From Chitinophaga filiformis (GTDB lineage: Bacteria > Bacteroidota > Bacteroidia > Chitinophagales > Chitinophagaceae), in assembly GCF_900102545.1 (NCBI RefSeq), contig NZ_FNBN01000008.1, forward strand, positions 66,019 through 130,018: a stretch of DNA of 64,000 bases. Reading direction: 5' to 3'. Position numbers and translations under genes: made by a program. Within the stretch, counting starts at the first letter, position 1; each line of letters opens with the position of its first letter. A model generated the notes under the pieces. It did no database searches. It worked only from the letters and a program-made list of their open reading frames with translations, and had not been told where the DNA came from. Below are positions 33,708 to 44,000 of this stretch, piece by piece.

Positions 33708-35389
33708 TACAGTTGAAAAGGATAATAGGTGACTACTACTCCCGGTGGCAACAATGGCTTGTACGCCGCCAGTTTGTTATACAGGGATGTTGCCTCCGAA
33801 GGATCCACCGCATAAAAGAATACCTCGTCGCCTCCGCAGATCACGTTGTTGGAGATCTTCCAGGACGCTACCTTTCTCCATTGCTGCAGGAGCGTACTGT
33901 CAAACCAGGTGTCGTACACCACTGCGATCTTCACGTGCTCCTGACCCGTAAACTGCTGCAGGAACTGCGGAGAATACTGGCCATGGAGTTTTCCGGCGGC
34001 CACTACATTGTTGCCCAGTCCCCAGAGATCCAGTATCCTGTTGTCAGACAGATAACTGACCGCGCCCACATCATTCGCCGCTACCGCCGTATGCTGATAG
34101 CTGGTTTGCAGAAAGCGTCCCATCTGGTACTGCTGCTCATAGATATTACGCGCTGCCAGAGGCAAATTATGAAAAGCGCCTGCTGCTCTTAATGGCAAAG
34201 GTGCAAACGCAAAGAGCAACAGGAAGGCGCCAATAGCTTTCTCCAGCAGGGAGTAATGCCGTTGACTACGGGTTAGCTGACGATAATAGTAATACAACAG
34301 TATAGCTACTACTGTTATATCCAGCGCCAGCAGGTAAGCTTCATACCGGAACAGCCAGCCCACGGCGGCCAGGGCCATGTGCAGGAAGGTATTGATCAGC
34401 GGAATGCAGGCCAGTTGCTTTATTTTGCTGATAGTATTGACGTTGTCATTATCCGGCCGCAGTAATATGATCAGCGCGGGAATGATCAGCAGCATTCTTA
34501 CCACGGTAGTACCTGAAAGCGATGAGGAGCCTTCAGGGTAATACTTGTTGGTGAAGATGTTCACCATGGTATTATTACCGTACAGTAGTTTATAAACCAC
34601 GATCTCCTGCAGGCTGCTCATCAGCTGGGAAGGTCCGCCTGCCAGTTTGCTGGCCTTCAGTAATACGGAGTTGGGCAGGAAATAGCCACCGTGTCTTACA
34701 GAGATATACCCGAATATCATCAGCGGTACCAACGACAGTACCAGTACGACGCTGGTCTGCTGCCATCGCCTGTTGTAAATACCGGCTACTATTACACCGG
34801 CCAGCAGGAATAAGGATTCAAAGCGGGCCAGGATAGCCAGTCCGGCCACCAGTGACAGTAACAAGACCTGGTTGCGGGTGGTATTGTCTGGCGTCAGAAA
34901 AGCGACAGACAGGTATAACATCCACATGGCCAGGAAGGCATGTAGCATATGCTCCATGCCACTTGCCACCATCACTGGTACCGGTACCAGTATGACAAGC
35001 AAAATCAGAGAAATACATCTGATAGAAGCCGGCAGACTGAAACGCTGTAAGAGCTTGTCAGTCACGATCACCAGCAGGAATGCAAAGCACACATTGATAT
35101 AAAACGGCATCCAGATACTGTTGATGCCAGCCTTAAAAAATGCGGCCAGTATAAGGGTATACAAAGGGGAGGAGCTGGCTGCGCTGAATTCCTGCGCATT
35201 GATACCCCATACGCCATGTAATGCGAAGTTCTTCGCAATGGACATATGAATGAATGTATCATCCAGCGGATAACAGAAATGGCCACCCGTCTGCATCAGC
35301 ACCTGCCGGCAGGCTATGGCCAGCAATACTGCGAGTAGCAGTAAAGTGGCCATAACAGGGTAGTTTTTTTGGACGTAATATCTCATCAT
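33707..35389 (-). CDS. PMT/ArnT-like multispanning glycosyltransferase
   Basis: A 560-residue membrane protein with about 11 helices and a C-terminal extracytoplasmic domain of about 150 residues. The first loop carries YPLDDTFIHMSIAKNFALHG, the acidic motif seen in GT-C enzymes of the PMT/ArnT type that take a polyprenyl-linked sugar as donor. The C-terminal part has VAANDVGAVSYLSDNRILDLWGLG, a motif common in Bacteroidota relatives. It probably adds a sugar or modifies the polymer outside the membrane; donor and acceptor are unknown. Confidence 0.75.
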   Translation of the reverse strand: MMRYYVQKNYPVMATLLLLAVLLAIACRQVLMQTGGHFCYPLDDTFIHMSIAKNFALHGVWGINAQEFSAASSSPLYTLILAAFFKAGINSIWMPFYINVCFAFLLVIVTDKLLQRFSLPASIRCISLILLVILVPVPVMVASGMEHMLHAFLAMWMLYLSVAFLTPDNTTRNQVLLLSLVAGLAILARFESLFLLAGVIVAGIYNRRWQQTSVVLVLSLVPLMIFGYISVRHGGYFLPNSVLLKASKLAGGPSQLMSSLQEIVVYKLLYGNNTMVNIFTNKYYPEGSSSLSGTTVVRMLLIIPALIILLRPDNDNVNTISKIKQLACIPLINTFLHMALAAVGWLFRYEAYLLALDITVVAILLYYYYRQLTRSQRHYSLLEKAIGAFLLLFAFAPLPLRAAGAFHNLPLAARNIYEQQYQMGRFLQTSYQHTAVAANDVGAVSYLSDNRILDLWGLGNNVVAAGKLHGQYSPQFLQQFTGQEHVKIAVVYDTWFDSTLLQQWRKVASWKISNNVICGGDEVFFYAVDPSEATSLYNKLAAYKPLLPPGVVVTYYPFQL

Positions 35390-35400
35390 CCGTGATTACA

Positions 35401-36129
35401 CTATTTGTTAAAGGTCCGTGCCTGTGATTGAAGTACCGCTTCTTCAAAGCTGATGCCGATCAGTCTTTCCAGTTCTATTTTAGCCTGCCTGATATCCCTT
35501 TCCAGCATCACCTTTCTTACCATCTCCTCATTGTAACTTCTGTAAGCGATGTTCAGGGTTTCTACCGTTACATCTTTATCACCAGCGGAGAACTTTTCTT
35601 CTGTTTGTTTATAATGGTTGTACACGTCTTCGAGCAACGGTACTTCCAGCTCCAGCATTTTCTTATTGGCAGCGTACAACTCGTAGGCATTCAGTACATC
35701 TGCCTTTATTTTCAGCTGTTCTTCCTCTTTCATATTCATGACCACTTTCCGCTCCGTTCTGGCGATCTTCACATCGTTGGGGATGGAAATGAAACTACCA
35801 AGAGGAATCGTCAGCGAAAAGTTGTACCTGGGGAAGAAGGTGGCGTTATTGCTGTTGTTCTTCAGCGTATACTCGTTCAGGTTTCCATATGCCTGGAACA
35901 AGTTCGCCCATCCTGCTGCAGCTTTGTTCTGCTGATATTTGGCAATTTTTGCCTTGTTGTCATATACCTTCAATCCGGGGTTCTGCATAGCAAGTTCTAC
36001 TAATACTGCTTTCAATTGTGCTACTTCAGGTGAATCGGTGAGAGGGATATAAAGGCTTGATTCCTTTTTCTGTGCCTGCACAGAAATACAGAATGCCAAG
36101 CCAATAATGAATAGAAGTCCCTTTTTCAT
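35401..36129 (-). CDS. Short TolC-family-like outer-membrane protein
   Basis: A 242-residue protein with a signal peptide ending VQAQ. Helical hairpins with the pattern of TolC efflux proteins are visible: QNPGLKVYDNKAKIAKYQQNKAAAGWANLF, then NFSLTIPLGSF (a beta segment) and long helices up to the end. TolC proteins are usually 420-480 residues with two such repeats; here only about one repeat is present. It might form part of an export channel with partners, or bind one. It sits between the PMT-like gene and wzy (6 bp). Confidence 0.7.
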   Translation of the reverse strand: MKKGLLFIIGLAFCISVQAQKKESSLYIPLTDSPEVAQLKAVLVELAMQNPGLKVYDNKAKIAKYQQNKAAAGWANLFQAYGNLNEYTLKNNSNNATFFPRYNFSLTIPLGSFISIPNDVKIARTERKVVMNMKEEEQLKIKADVLNAYELYAANKKMLELEVPLLEDVYNHYKQTEEKFSAGDKDVTVETLNIAYRSYNEEMVRKVMLERDIRQAKIELERLIGISFEEAVLQSQARTFNK

Positions 36130-36135
36130 ACTGTA

Positions 36136-37578
36136 TTATTTAGATGTTGAAAGATTATATCGTACTCTAATGGTGATGCCCAGGATTGCATTGAGGAAAA
36201 TAGATGATTCCACCAGCCCCGCCGCCTCCTGTGCATACTGGGCTACCAGGATAGCATACATCACCGCAGCGATGCCTATCAGCAATAGCTTATTCAGTTC
36301 ATTGTTTTCATTGAAGTAGTTTTTCACCGCGTAATGAATACCCATGTAGGTATAGATACAGGTGATGATCAGTCCTATCCATCCCAGCTCCATTGCTGCA
36401 CGCAGGTAACCACTGTCGGGCTGTACCCCTGCCATCGGGTGAGCAGGATTATAGGTTACTCCGTCGCCGCCTACCGTCATCACACCACCACCAATGGGAT
36501 GTGCATACAAATAGGGCTGTATGCTGTGCCTGTTCACATCACGGAGGCTGAGCGATTCGTCCTGGCTACCCATAAAGGCGGTGCGGATGCGGATAATGGT
36601 CGGACTGCTGTAAAAGGGGCCGAACAAAATGGCCAGCATGCCGAAAGTGAAAATGGCGGCAGCGATCAGGGTATTCCTGTTATGCAGGTTCACCAGGAAG
36701 AATAATAACAGTCCTACGGGCAACATCACATACGCGGTGCGGGTGCCGGAATATCCAAGCGCCAGCAGATGAACTACTATCATAAAAAGCAGCAAAAACT
36801 TTTTTGGGAAGCTTAATATCTTCTGGCTGGCGGTAAGCAATATTGTACAGATGATAGCGCCGCAGGCCATCAGTACACCAAAGGCCGCAGGGTCTGCCAT
36901 AAAGGAAAAGATCCTGGCACGTCCCTGTATCATCACCGTCTTGAACTTGTCAGGGTTCATAGCAACATAGGCCCTTTCAAAGGGTAGCAGTCCTACCGCC
37001 TGTTGCAGACAACCGTACAGGGCAGCTGCGGTGGACAGCGCCAGCCAGAATTTGAAGAATCTGTTTATCTGTATCCAGTCGCTCATCACTTTGATGGTGA
37101 GGAACAGGAATATGAAATTGCGGATATACACCCTGATAAAAATGAACCAACCCTGTATCGACAACATATTGGGATTGAAGAACTGTATCAGCAGGTAGGC
37201 CGTATACAGGTACAATATCAGCAGGAGAGGGTCTTTGAAGTAAGCAACATTAGACTTCTCCCTGCTTTTCCTGTCGAAGATGGCGCCGGCCAGCATCAAT
37301 ACCAGGAAAAGATCCATTGCAACCCCCACGGGCATCGTTGTGCCGGCCATTCTCTCGGGTACGTGCGCGATCATCGAAACAGCAATGTATATATAATAGC
37401 CAAGGCGGAAGTTCATGGCGCTGATCACCGCCAGCACCAGCCCGATAATGCCACCAAACACCACCATACTGAGTTTGGCGTCCATTGACGATACGTAGGC
37501 GATGGCAGGCACTGCTATCACCCAGAGCAGGATGAACAGGTATATTACGGTGTTTTTCTTAGCCTGTTGACTGAGCAT
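36136..37578 (-). CDS. O-antigen ligase/polymerase (Wzy/WaaL-like)
   Basis: A 480-residue membrane protein with about 12 helices and one large periplasmic loop (about residues 310-390). The loop has SLRDVNRHSIQPYLYAHPIGGG and the late GDGVTYNPAHPMAGVQPDSGYLRAAMELG, typical of O-antigen ligase-family polymerases. In this setting it most likely links repeat units of the exopolysaccharide. It begins 15 bp after the small membrane peptide. Confidence 0.86.
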   Translation of the reverse strand: MLSQQAKKNTVIYLFILLWVIAVPAIAYVSSMDAKLSMVVFGGIIGLVLAVISAMNFRLGYYIYIAVSMIAHVPERMAGTTMPVGVAMDLFLVLMLAGAIFDRKSREKSNVAYFKDPLLLILYLYTAYLLIQFFNPNMLSIQGWFIFIRVYIRNFIFLFLTIKVMSDWIQINRFFKFWLALSTAAALYGCLQQAVGLLPFERAYVAMNPDKFKTVMIQGRARIFSFMADPAAFGVLMACGAIICTILLTASQKILSFPKKFLLLFMIVVHLLALGYSGTRTAYVMLPVGLLLFFLVNLHNRNTLIAAAIFTFGMLAILFGPFYSSPTIIRIRTAFMGSQDESLSLRDVNRHSIQPYLYAHPIGGGVMTVGGDGVTYNPAHPMAGVQPDSGYLRAAMELGWIGLIITCIYTYMGIHYAVKNYFNENNELNKLLLIGIAAVMYAILVAQYAQEAAGLVESSIFLNAILGITIRVRYNLSTSK

Positions 37579-37593
37579 AATAGTCTGAATACG

Positions 37594-37710
37594 TTAAAAA
37601 AACATGATTTTCACAAATAGCATTATCAACGTCAGCGCCACAAAAATCAGCAACATCGTCTGATGGAATGCCTTGCTGATACCGGGCGTATATTTTTTCT
37701 TTACGGGCAT
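37594..37710 (-). CDS. 38-residue single-pass membrane peptide
   Basis: A tiny ORF, MPVKKKYTPGISKAF followed by a hydrophobic stretch of about 20 residues (about residues 19-38, ending VKIMFF). The positive N-terminus and the helix at the end predict an N-in, single-pass inner-membrane peptide. Its ATG overlaps the TAA of the upstream acyltransferase by one base (TAATG), and it is followed by wzy after 15 bp. This packing is the main reason to believe it is translated. I know no named family for it. Confidence 0.6.
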   Translation of the reverse strand: MPVKKKYTPGISKAFHQTMLLIFVALTLIMLFVKIMFF

Positions 37711-38801
37711 TATAAATGTGTTTTTTGAGTGACCATCTCCGATTGCTGCGGATTGTATGGTTTGGCCTTGAAGGGCCCTGTAAACAGGAAACCCAGCCTC
37801 AGCTGCATGCATATCCGGTAAACGACGATGGAAAAGAAAATGGCGATAAAGATCAGCAACAGTAACAACGGCACTATATATTGTTTCATCGTAGTAGCGA
37901 GCAGGAAATACCTGATCACGGCTACAATGGGTACATGCAAGAGGTAGATGTACAGGGAGTAATGCCCGAACGTTCTCAGGAAGGGCAATGCATTGTACTT
38001 CGATAACTGGAAGGAAAGCATAATTGTAAACAGGCTGCCTACGAGCGCTATGCCGGCATACAGGAAGAGGTTCATCTGCTGGTGATACAGGAAATAATAC
38101 TGGCAGACTGCAAAAACAGGCAGCAGTATCAGGAGTCCATATGCGGAAGAAAGTTTCTCCTGCACCTTCTGCGAGAAAAAGTAAGCCGCTGTCAGGTTGC
38201 CGATACAGAAAAAGATGTAGTGTAATGCTACGTCATAAAGAGTGCTGATACTGTTCACAAGCGGAGCTATTGCCAGCAATCCCAGCGACACAAGGACCTG
38301 CGCGAATTTGTCATAGCGGAAAAGTTTTGCTATCAACAGATACAGTAAGGTTACATTGAACAAAGCAAATAAATACCATAACTGGTCAAGATGGCGGGGT
38401 TGTATCAGAATATTCAGGTAATCGGCGCCGGTACGGTGGGCGTTAACAAATGAAGAGAAGATTATTTGCAGGGTGATCTGAATGAAGGCCCACAGAACGT
38501 AGGGGTACAACAATGTATTAACGCGGGTAACAAAAAATCCCATCTCTCCCTTCCTGGTTATACTTCTTTCGAAGAATAACCCGGAGAGGAGAAAGAACAG
38601 GGGCATACGGAAGCTGTAGAACATGTTATTGCCGTCAATGATCCACTGACTGACAACCATGCCACTGCTTTTCAATCCGAATAGCACATGTCGGTATACG
38701 ACCAGGATAATAGCTATGCCTTTCGCATAGTCTATCCATCCCAGCCGGTTGGCTTGTGGTGGCTTGAAGTTAAACAGTTCTTTGAGTGTAAAGCTTGGCA
38801 T
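37710..38801 (-). CDS. Acyltransferase 3 family membrane protein
   Basis: A 363-residue multispanning acyltransferase, different in sequence from the one at 32547. Marks are GWIDYAKGIAIILVVYRHVLFG (with the conserved His) and FRMPLFFLLSGLFFERS. The start MPSFTLKELF is preferred; an upstream ATG at 38849 would overlap the Wzz-like gene by 29 bp. Relatives acetylate sugars such as Fuc4NAc. It probably acts on the exopolysaccharide unit. Confidence 0.87.
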   Translation of the reverse strand: MPSFTLKELFNFKPPQANRLGWIDYAKGIAIILVVYRHVLFGLKSSGMVVSQWIIDGNNMFYSFRMPLFFLLSGLFFERSITRKGEMGFFVTRVNTLLYPYVLWAFIQITLQIIFSSFVNAHRTGADYLNILIQPRHLDQLWYLFALFNVTLLYLLIAKLFRYDKFAQVLVSLGLLAIAPLVNSISTLYDVALHYIFFCIGNLTAAYFFSQKVQEKLSSAYGLLILLPVFAVCQYYFLYHQQMNLFLYAGIALVGSLFTIMLSFQLSKYNALPFLRTFGHYSLYIYLLHVPIVAVIRYFLLATTMKQYIVPLLLLLIFIAIFFSIVVYRICMQLRLGFLFTGPFKAKPYNPQQSEMVTQKTHL

Positions 38802-38820
38802 TTTTGGGTAAAACTTTTGG

Positions 38821-41010
38821 TTATAATTCGAGGTATTCTTCCTGTACATTGTTCAGTACTGCTCCCACGAACTTATCACCAAGGGTCTCAAAAAACTGCG
38901 TTGATTCGCGGTCTACCTGTGTTAACGCAAGCTTGGATGAAAAAACTGCTATGACGCCATCTACATATTGCGCCAGCTCTTTACTATCGGTATAGTCATT
39001 CAGCGGGGCGCCTTCCAGCAGCACAAAATCATAGTAATTCGTCAGGAAGGGGAGGTAGTTTAGAAGATTATTCTTCGGTAAGATCTCTGATGGGGTATAG
39101 TCGCCACCTTTACAACCGATCACTTCGATGCCAGGTACAGGATATGTGGTCACAATCTCCTTTACTTTGTCAATGTTCAGTTCTGCCTCGGGTACGGAGA
39201 ATGTCTCCAGTGTCGGTGCTGCCTCCATCTGTACGGTGAGGTCATTATTACAGAAGTTGGTGTCTATTACCAGTACATTTTTATTACTGAGGCTCAGGCT
39301 GTACGCCAGCGCCTGTGTAAGGGTAGTTTTACCCTGACGGGATTCTGTACTGGTGATAAGGAATGATTTTTTGCCACTGCTTTCCACTTCATACCGCAGC
39401 TTACGCAGCAGTTCGCGGAAGGTGTTCTGACGCTGTTTGGAATGTTTGTCAGAGATCGTTGTTTTCTGCAACACTTCCAGGATGCTGTACTTGCTCAGGT
39501 CAGCATGATTCACACTGCTGATCAGGCGAAGGTCGAGGTGTTTCTCAAACACCGAGGGCGATTTCAGCGATCCATCCAGGAATTCCAGCAGCAATACAAT
39601 GAAAGAGGTCAGCAGGAAGGTAGAGATACCTGCCATACCCATGATGATGACACGTTTGGAAGACTCTGGCCTGAAGGCTGGCTGTCCTTTCAGGATCTGT
39701 TTGAAGTTAACATCCGGTGTAGTCCGGTTGTCCTGTGCGGCGTTCAGCTTTTCCTTCAGCTTGTTGTATTCTTCCTGTGCCATGTCTACTTCCGCCTGCA
39801 GACCGCTTACTGTAGCTTCCTTATTGGCATAAGAACCTACGGAACCTTTCAGTTTGGCAATCTGCGATTGTAATGCGCCTATATTCAGGCTGGAAGCATT
39901 CAGCTGTGCTTCAAGATTCGCTTTTTCCTGTACTAATGCATCTTTGGTAGTAGCGGTCTGTGTGCCGGTTGTGGATGCGCCCAGTTTCTTCTGGAGCTGC
40001 GAACGCAGTCCGGCCAGCTTGGCGTTCATCGCTTCGTCATTACCACCTTTCCTGGTAAGTTCTGTATTGAGGTCATTGATCTGTCTGCGCAGATCTATGA
40101 TCTCACTGTTACTGTTGGTGAAAACGGTCTTACCCTGGCTGGCGGCAGCGAGACGCTGGTTTACGCTCTGCAGGGAAGAGTTGATGGTATTGTAATTAGC
40201 CCTTTCGTCAGACAGGCCTTTTTCAAACTGTTTGATCAGATCCAGTTCGTTACCGCTGGCTGTTTCCACATTAAGCAGGCCTTCGGATGATTTATATAAG
40301 CGGAGCGCTTCTACTTTTTTATCCAGCTCAGCTTTCTTTTGTCTTACCAGTTCGTCAAAAGACTCCACGCTTTCTACTGATCTTTCAGTACGCATACTTC
40401 TGTAGTAGCGCAGGAATTCCCGGTAAACCGTATTGACGGTATAAGCGGCCTGCTCAGGATTTTCTGCCATGGATACGATCTCCAGGTAGTCTGTACGCTG
40501 TACACGGGAAGCATTCAGCCTTTTACGGATGGATTCGTAGTCATATTTAAACAGTTTGAGAAATTCCAGAATTCTCCTTTCTGCCGGATTGTAGGAGGAT
40601 AGTACCTGGAGGGAGTCTAGTTTGCCACGCAGTATCTCTACAGCGGCTTGTTTGTCGACTGCTTTATAAGCGTCTGATTCCAGGTCTTTCTCCTGCAGAC
40701 GTACGAAGGGTTTAGTGCTGGTCAGGTCATGAATAAGCAGGTCGTAAGACAGCATGCCGATCACCACTGGTGAGTTGATGGTTTCGATCACGTTATCAAA
40801 CTTTACGTCTGCTTCAAAAATATTGACATTCTCTTCCCGGAGTTTCACCTGGTCATTGATAGTGAATCCGGTCGCAATCTGGGTTACGGAAGCATACATT
40901 CTCGGCTTGCCAAGGGTAAAGAACAGGGCAGCAACAATGGCAATGATGGTACTGATGATTATCCACCATTTCTTTTTCAGCAGGGCCTTTATGAAATATA
41001 TTATATCCAT
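38821..41010 (-). CDS. Wzz/BY-kinase-like chain-length regulator with degenerate kinase domain
   Basis: A 729-residue protein. Its Wzz part has a helix near the N-terminus (KKKWWIIISTIIAIVAALFF), a large periplasmic coiled coil (about residues 180-430) and a second helix near 455-475. The C-terminal domain (about residues 535-729) resembles a CpsD/Wzc ATPase: ITSTESRQGKTTLTQAL is a Walker A, VLVIDTNF the A' and FVLLEGAP the Walker B. The A' lacks the usual second acidic residue (DAD or DLR type), and the C-terminus ends EEYLEL with no tyrosine cluster. It may regulate chain length without strong autophosphorylation. Confidence 0.85.
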   Translation of the reverse strand: MDIIYFIKALLKKKWWIIISTIIAIVAALFFTLGKPRMYASVTQIATGFTINDQVKLREENVNIFEADVKFDNVIETINSPVVIGMLSYDLLIHDLTSTKPFVRLQEKDLESDAYKAVDKQAAVEILRGKLDSLQVLSSYNPAERRILEFLKLFKYDYESIRKRLNASRVQRTDYLEIVSMAENPEQAAYTVNTVYREFLRYYRSMRTERSVESVESFDELVRQKKAELDKKVEALRLYKSSEGLLNVETASGNELDLIKQFEKGLSDERANYNTINSSLQSVNQRLAAASQGKTVFTNSNSEIIDLRRQINDLNTELTRKGGNDEAMNAKLAGLRSQLQKKLGASTTGTQTATTKDALVQEKANLEAQLNASSLNIGALQSQIAKLKGSVGSYANKEATVSGLQAEVDMAQEEYNKLKEKLNAAQDNRTTPDVNFKQILKGQPAFRPESSKRVIIMGMAGISTFLLTSFIVLLLEFLDGSLKSPSVFEKHLDLRLISSVNHADLSKYSILEVLQKTTISDKHSKQRQNTFRELLRKLRYEVESSGKKSFLITSTESRQGKTTLTQALAYSLSLSNKNVLVIDTNFCNNDLTVQMEAAPTLETFSVPEAELNIDKVKEIVTTYPVPGIEVIGCKGGDYTPSEILPKNNLLNYLPFLTNYYDFVLLEGAPLNDYTDSKELAQYVDGVIAVFSSKLALTQVDRESTQFFETLGDKFVGAVLNNVQEEYLEL

Positions 41011-41042
41011 ATTAATTGTAATTATTTAACATCTGTAGCGTG

Positions 41043-41071
41043 CAAAAAAATCCGGTTGCCCGGACTTTTTG
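41043..41071 (-). terminator. Terminator after the giant surface-protein gene
   Basis: Hairpin TCCGG/CCGGA (41051-41064) with loop TTGC, flanked by an A run on the left (T run on the minus strand). It begins just after the stop codon of the 2327-residue gene and precedes the Wzz-like gene. Confidence 0.8.
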
Positions 41072-41088
41072 GGAGAAACTGGTAAAGC

Positions 41089-44000
41089 TTAATGCTTTAC
41101 CAGTTTAACCATCTTGGTTTCCCCGTTCTTACCGCTAATACGGAGCAGGTAGATGCCAGGCGCACTAATCCTTGAACCGGTATTAATACGCAGGGTGCTG
41201 GCGCCCGCCGGAACGGAACCCTTGTAATCTGAATATAACAGCCGTCCTGACATGTCAAAAATCTCTACTCTTACAGCTGTTTCGGCTTTCAATACTAAGT
41301 CAACGTTGAACTGGTCGTTGTATGGATTCGGATAAACCTTGGCGTCTCCGAAGTCAGCGGCCTTGTTGATCATTGCCACTGCAGGAGGAGCAACTGCTGC
41401 GATTGTGCCGTCGCCTATCCTTGCGGCCTGACCATCCTGAGGATCGATCGGACCATCTTCATTCTGAGTAGCAGGATCTACGTGCCCTTTAACGATCATT
41501 GCTGCGATCAGTCCATAGCGGGATGTTGCCGTACCAGGATCAACATCTATATGGATCTTACCATAAGCATCAGGAGATACATCGCGGATGGTTACCACGC
41601 CACTCTTGTTCAGGGAAGCGTTCAGCCATGCCATCTTCGTACCGTTCACAGTGTATTTACCTGTGATATCTTCCCACTCGACAGAGCTACCGAAGAATAC
41701 CAGGTCATATTTCAGCGCCTGGTTCAGGCCGGTGATGTAGAAGTCTGCGTGGTTGCCCGGGAACAGACCATAGTTTTCTACCATCACATTGTCAGGGTAA
41801 ACACCACTGTTGTTGCCTGTATTGATACCAGCGGAATACATACCATCGAAGTTTTCGAGGATGGTGATGCCGACGCCGGTTGTATTGCTCTGGCCATCCT
41901 GCATGTTACTGATCACCACGCCCTGTTGCGGACGCATACCAGTGTTGTTCCATGGAGCAGGAGCTACCAGCAGTTCGCTGAAGTTCACATTTACACTGAA
42001 TCCAAGGCTGGTTGCGGATGCCGCATTGCTGTAGTCAGAATTGCTGGCGCCTCTTACCGCACGCACCTTGTAGTAGTATTTCTTGTTTACGGTCAGGTTA
42101 TTGTCAGTATAGCTTACTGTGTTGGCCGGGAGACTAGCTACCTGTGCGTAGCTGCCGCCGGAAACTGCACGCCATACCTGGTATCCTGTTTCTGTGTTGG
42201 ACCTGTCTGACCACTGCAGGGCGATTGTCTTGGCGCCGGTTGCGGTTGCACGCAGGTTGATCGGATTCAGGACGGTTGTTGCGCTGTCGTAAGCTTCCAG
42301 TACCATGGAGTTCATGTGCATATAGTAACCATTCTGGGTCTTGTTCACCTGTACATTGATCTCACCGTTCGCATTCGGCAATACACCGTTTATCTGTTTA
42401 GTGAGGTTGGTGTTGTATGCAGGATCTATAACCACGCTGTCTGTACCGATCGTGTATCTTACCTTGGCAGCTACACCGAAGTTCAGACTGCTAAAGAACA
42501 CAACATTATAACGTTTCGCTTTGTTCAATCCAGCCAGTTTCACGGTGTGGGTAATGTTCCTGCTGTCATATACGGCAGACTGCATAACAACGTCAGGATA
42601 GATACCGGAGTTGTCATAAGTGCTCATACCTACTGCAGGCTGGTCATTTTCCCATACTTCATTAAATGTTACGCTGATACCGGTAGGATTACCTGATTCA
42701 TCCAGTGCATTGGCCAGTCTTACACCCTGGTAAGGGAATCCTGCCACATTGTTCCATGGCGCAGGAGCCGGACTGCTGGAAGAGAAGTCGAGGAATACAC
42801 TAGTGGTATTCTTATCGGTAATAAGCACATTAAAGGTATCGCTGGCGGCTGCACCCTGGTTGTCAGTTGCGGTCAGGGTCACGGCATAGCTACCCAGGTT
42901 GTTCGCAGTTGGTGCGAAGCTGAATGAGCCTGTACCATTGCCGTTGTCCGTGAAGTCACCGAACGCTGGCAGACCGCTTACAGAGAGTGCTACGGTATTG
43001 CCCTGGTCAGGTGTAGCCTGTACGTTGAACTGTGCAGAAGTACCAGCTTTCAGTTTCACGTCGGCGATAGTATTGATAGAAGGTGGTTTCACCGGTACAT
43101 TCACACCGGCAATATTGCTATAACCGGCAGATACGCCTGCAGTATTGGAAGCACTGACCTTATAATAGTAATGAGTGTTACCATGTACGGTGTTGTCCAC
43201 ATAACTGTTCGCCGTTGCGCTGTTCAGACTACCCAGCAGGCTGTAAGTGCCCAGGCTGTCTGTAGCGCGATGGATCCTGTAACCGGTAGCATTGTAGGCA
43301 ACATTGGTCCAGTTGAGGGACACGGTGCCATTGTCTTCTGTCGCGGTCAGTTCCTTAGGCGCAGCTGGCAGGGTACCGTCGTCCAGTATAGCGTTCACTT
43401 CGAAGGCACCGAGGTAACCTACAGGTGTGCCATTGGCTACTGCCATATTGAAGGTGATTTCACCACTGCCATTTGGCGCGATATTGTCAAAGTTTACAGT
43501 AGTGGAAGTGTTACCCTGTACGTTCAGCGGTTTGCTGACGCCGTTGATCGTAAAGACGGTGGTGCCGTTATTCGCCTGTACAGACCATACACTACCCGCG
43601 TAGAACTTGAAGGAGTACTTCCTATTGGCATCCAGTCCGGTCAGTTTTACGTCAATTGCATTGTCGGAGGTGAAAATGCCAGGCCATGATCCGAAGAAGT
43701 AGTATTCTTTCATCACTACATCCGGATAAACGCCGCCGTCATTACCAGTTACAGGGCCTTCATTCCAGGTGAACCAATTGCCGGTCTGCAACTGCAGATC
43801 TACATTGGTAGTTTCACCTTTGTCGTTCTTCAGGTTGTTGGTAGATACCGAAGTAATGTTATTCCATGGCGCCGGAGCATCAGTCTGATGTTTGAAGCGT
43901 ACAAAGAGTTTATAGTTCGGATCTTTATCAATCACCGTTACGGTGAATGTTTTGGTGTCGGTTCCACCGTTGCCATCAACGGTATTCATCTTCACCGTAT

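Noticed and set aside
38801..38849. Longer start for the acyltransferase at 38849
   Set aside because: It would overlap the Wzz-like gene by 29 bp and adds 16 polar residues not typical of the family; the ATG at 38801 gives a normal start 19 bp after the previous stop.
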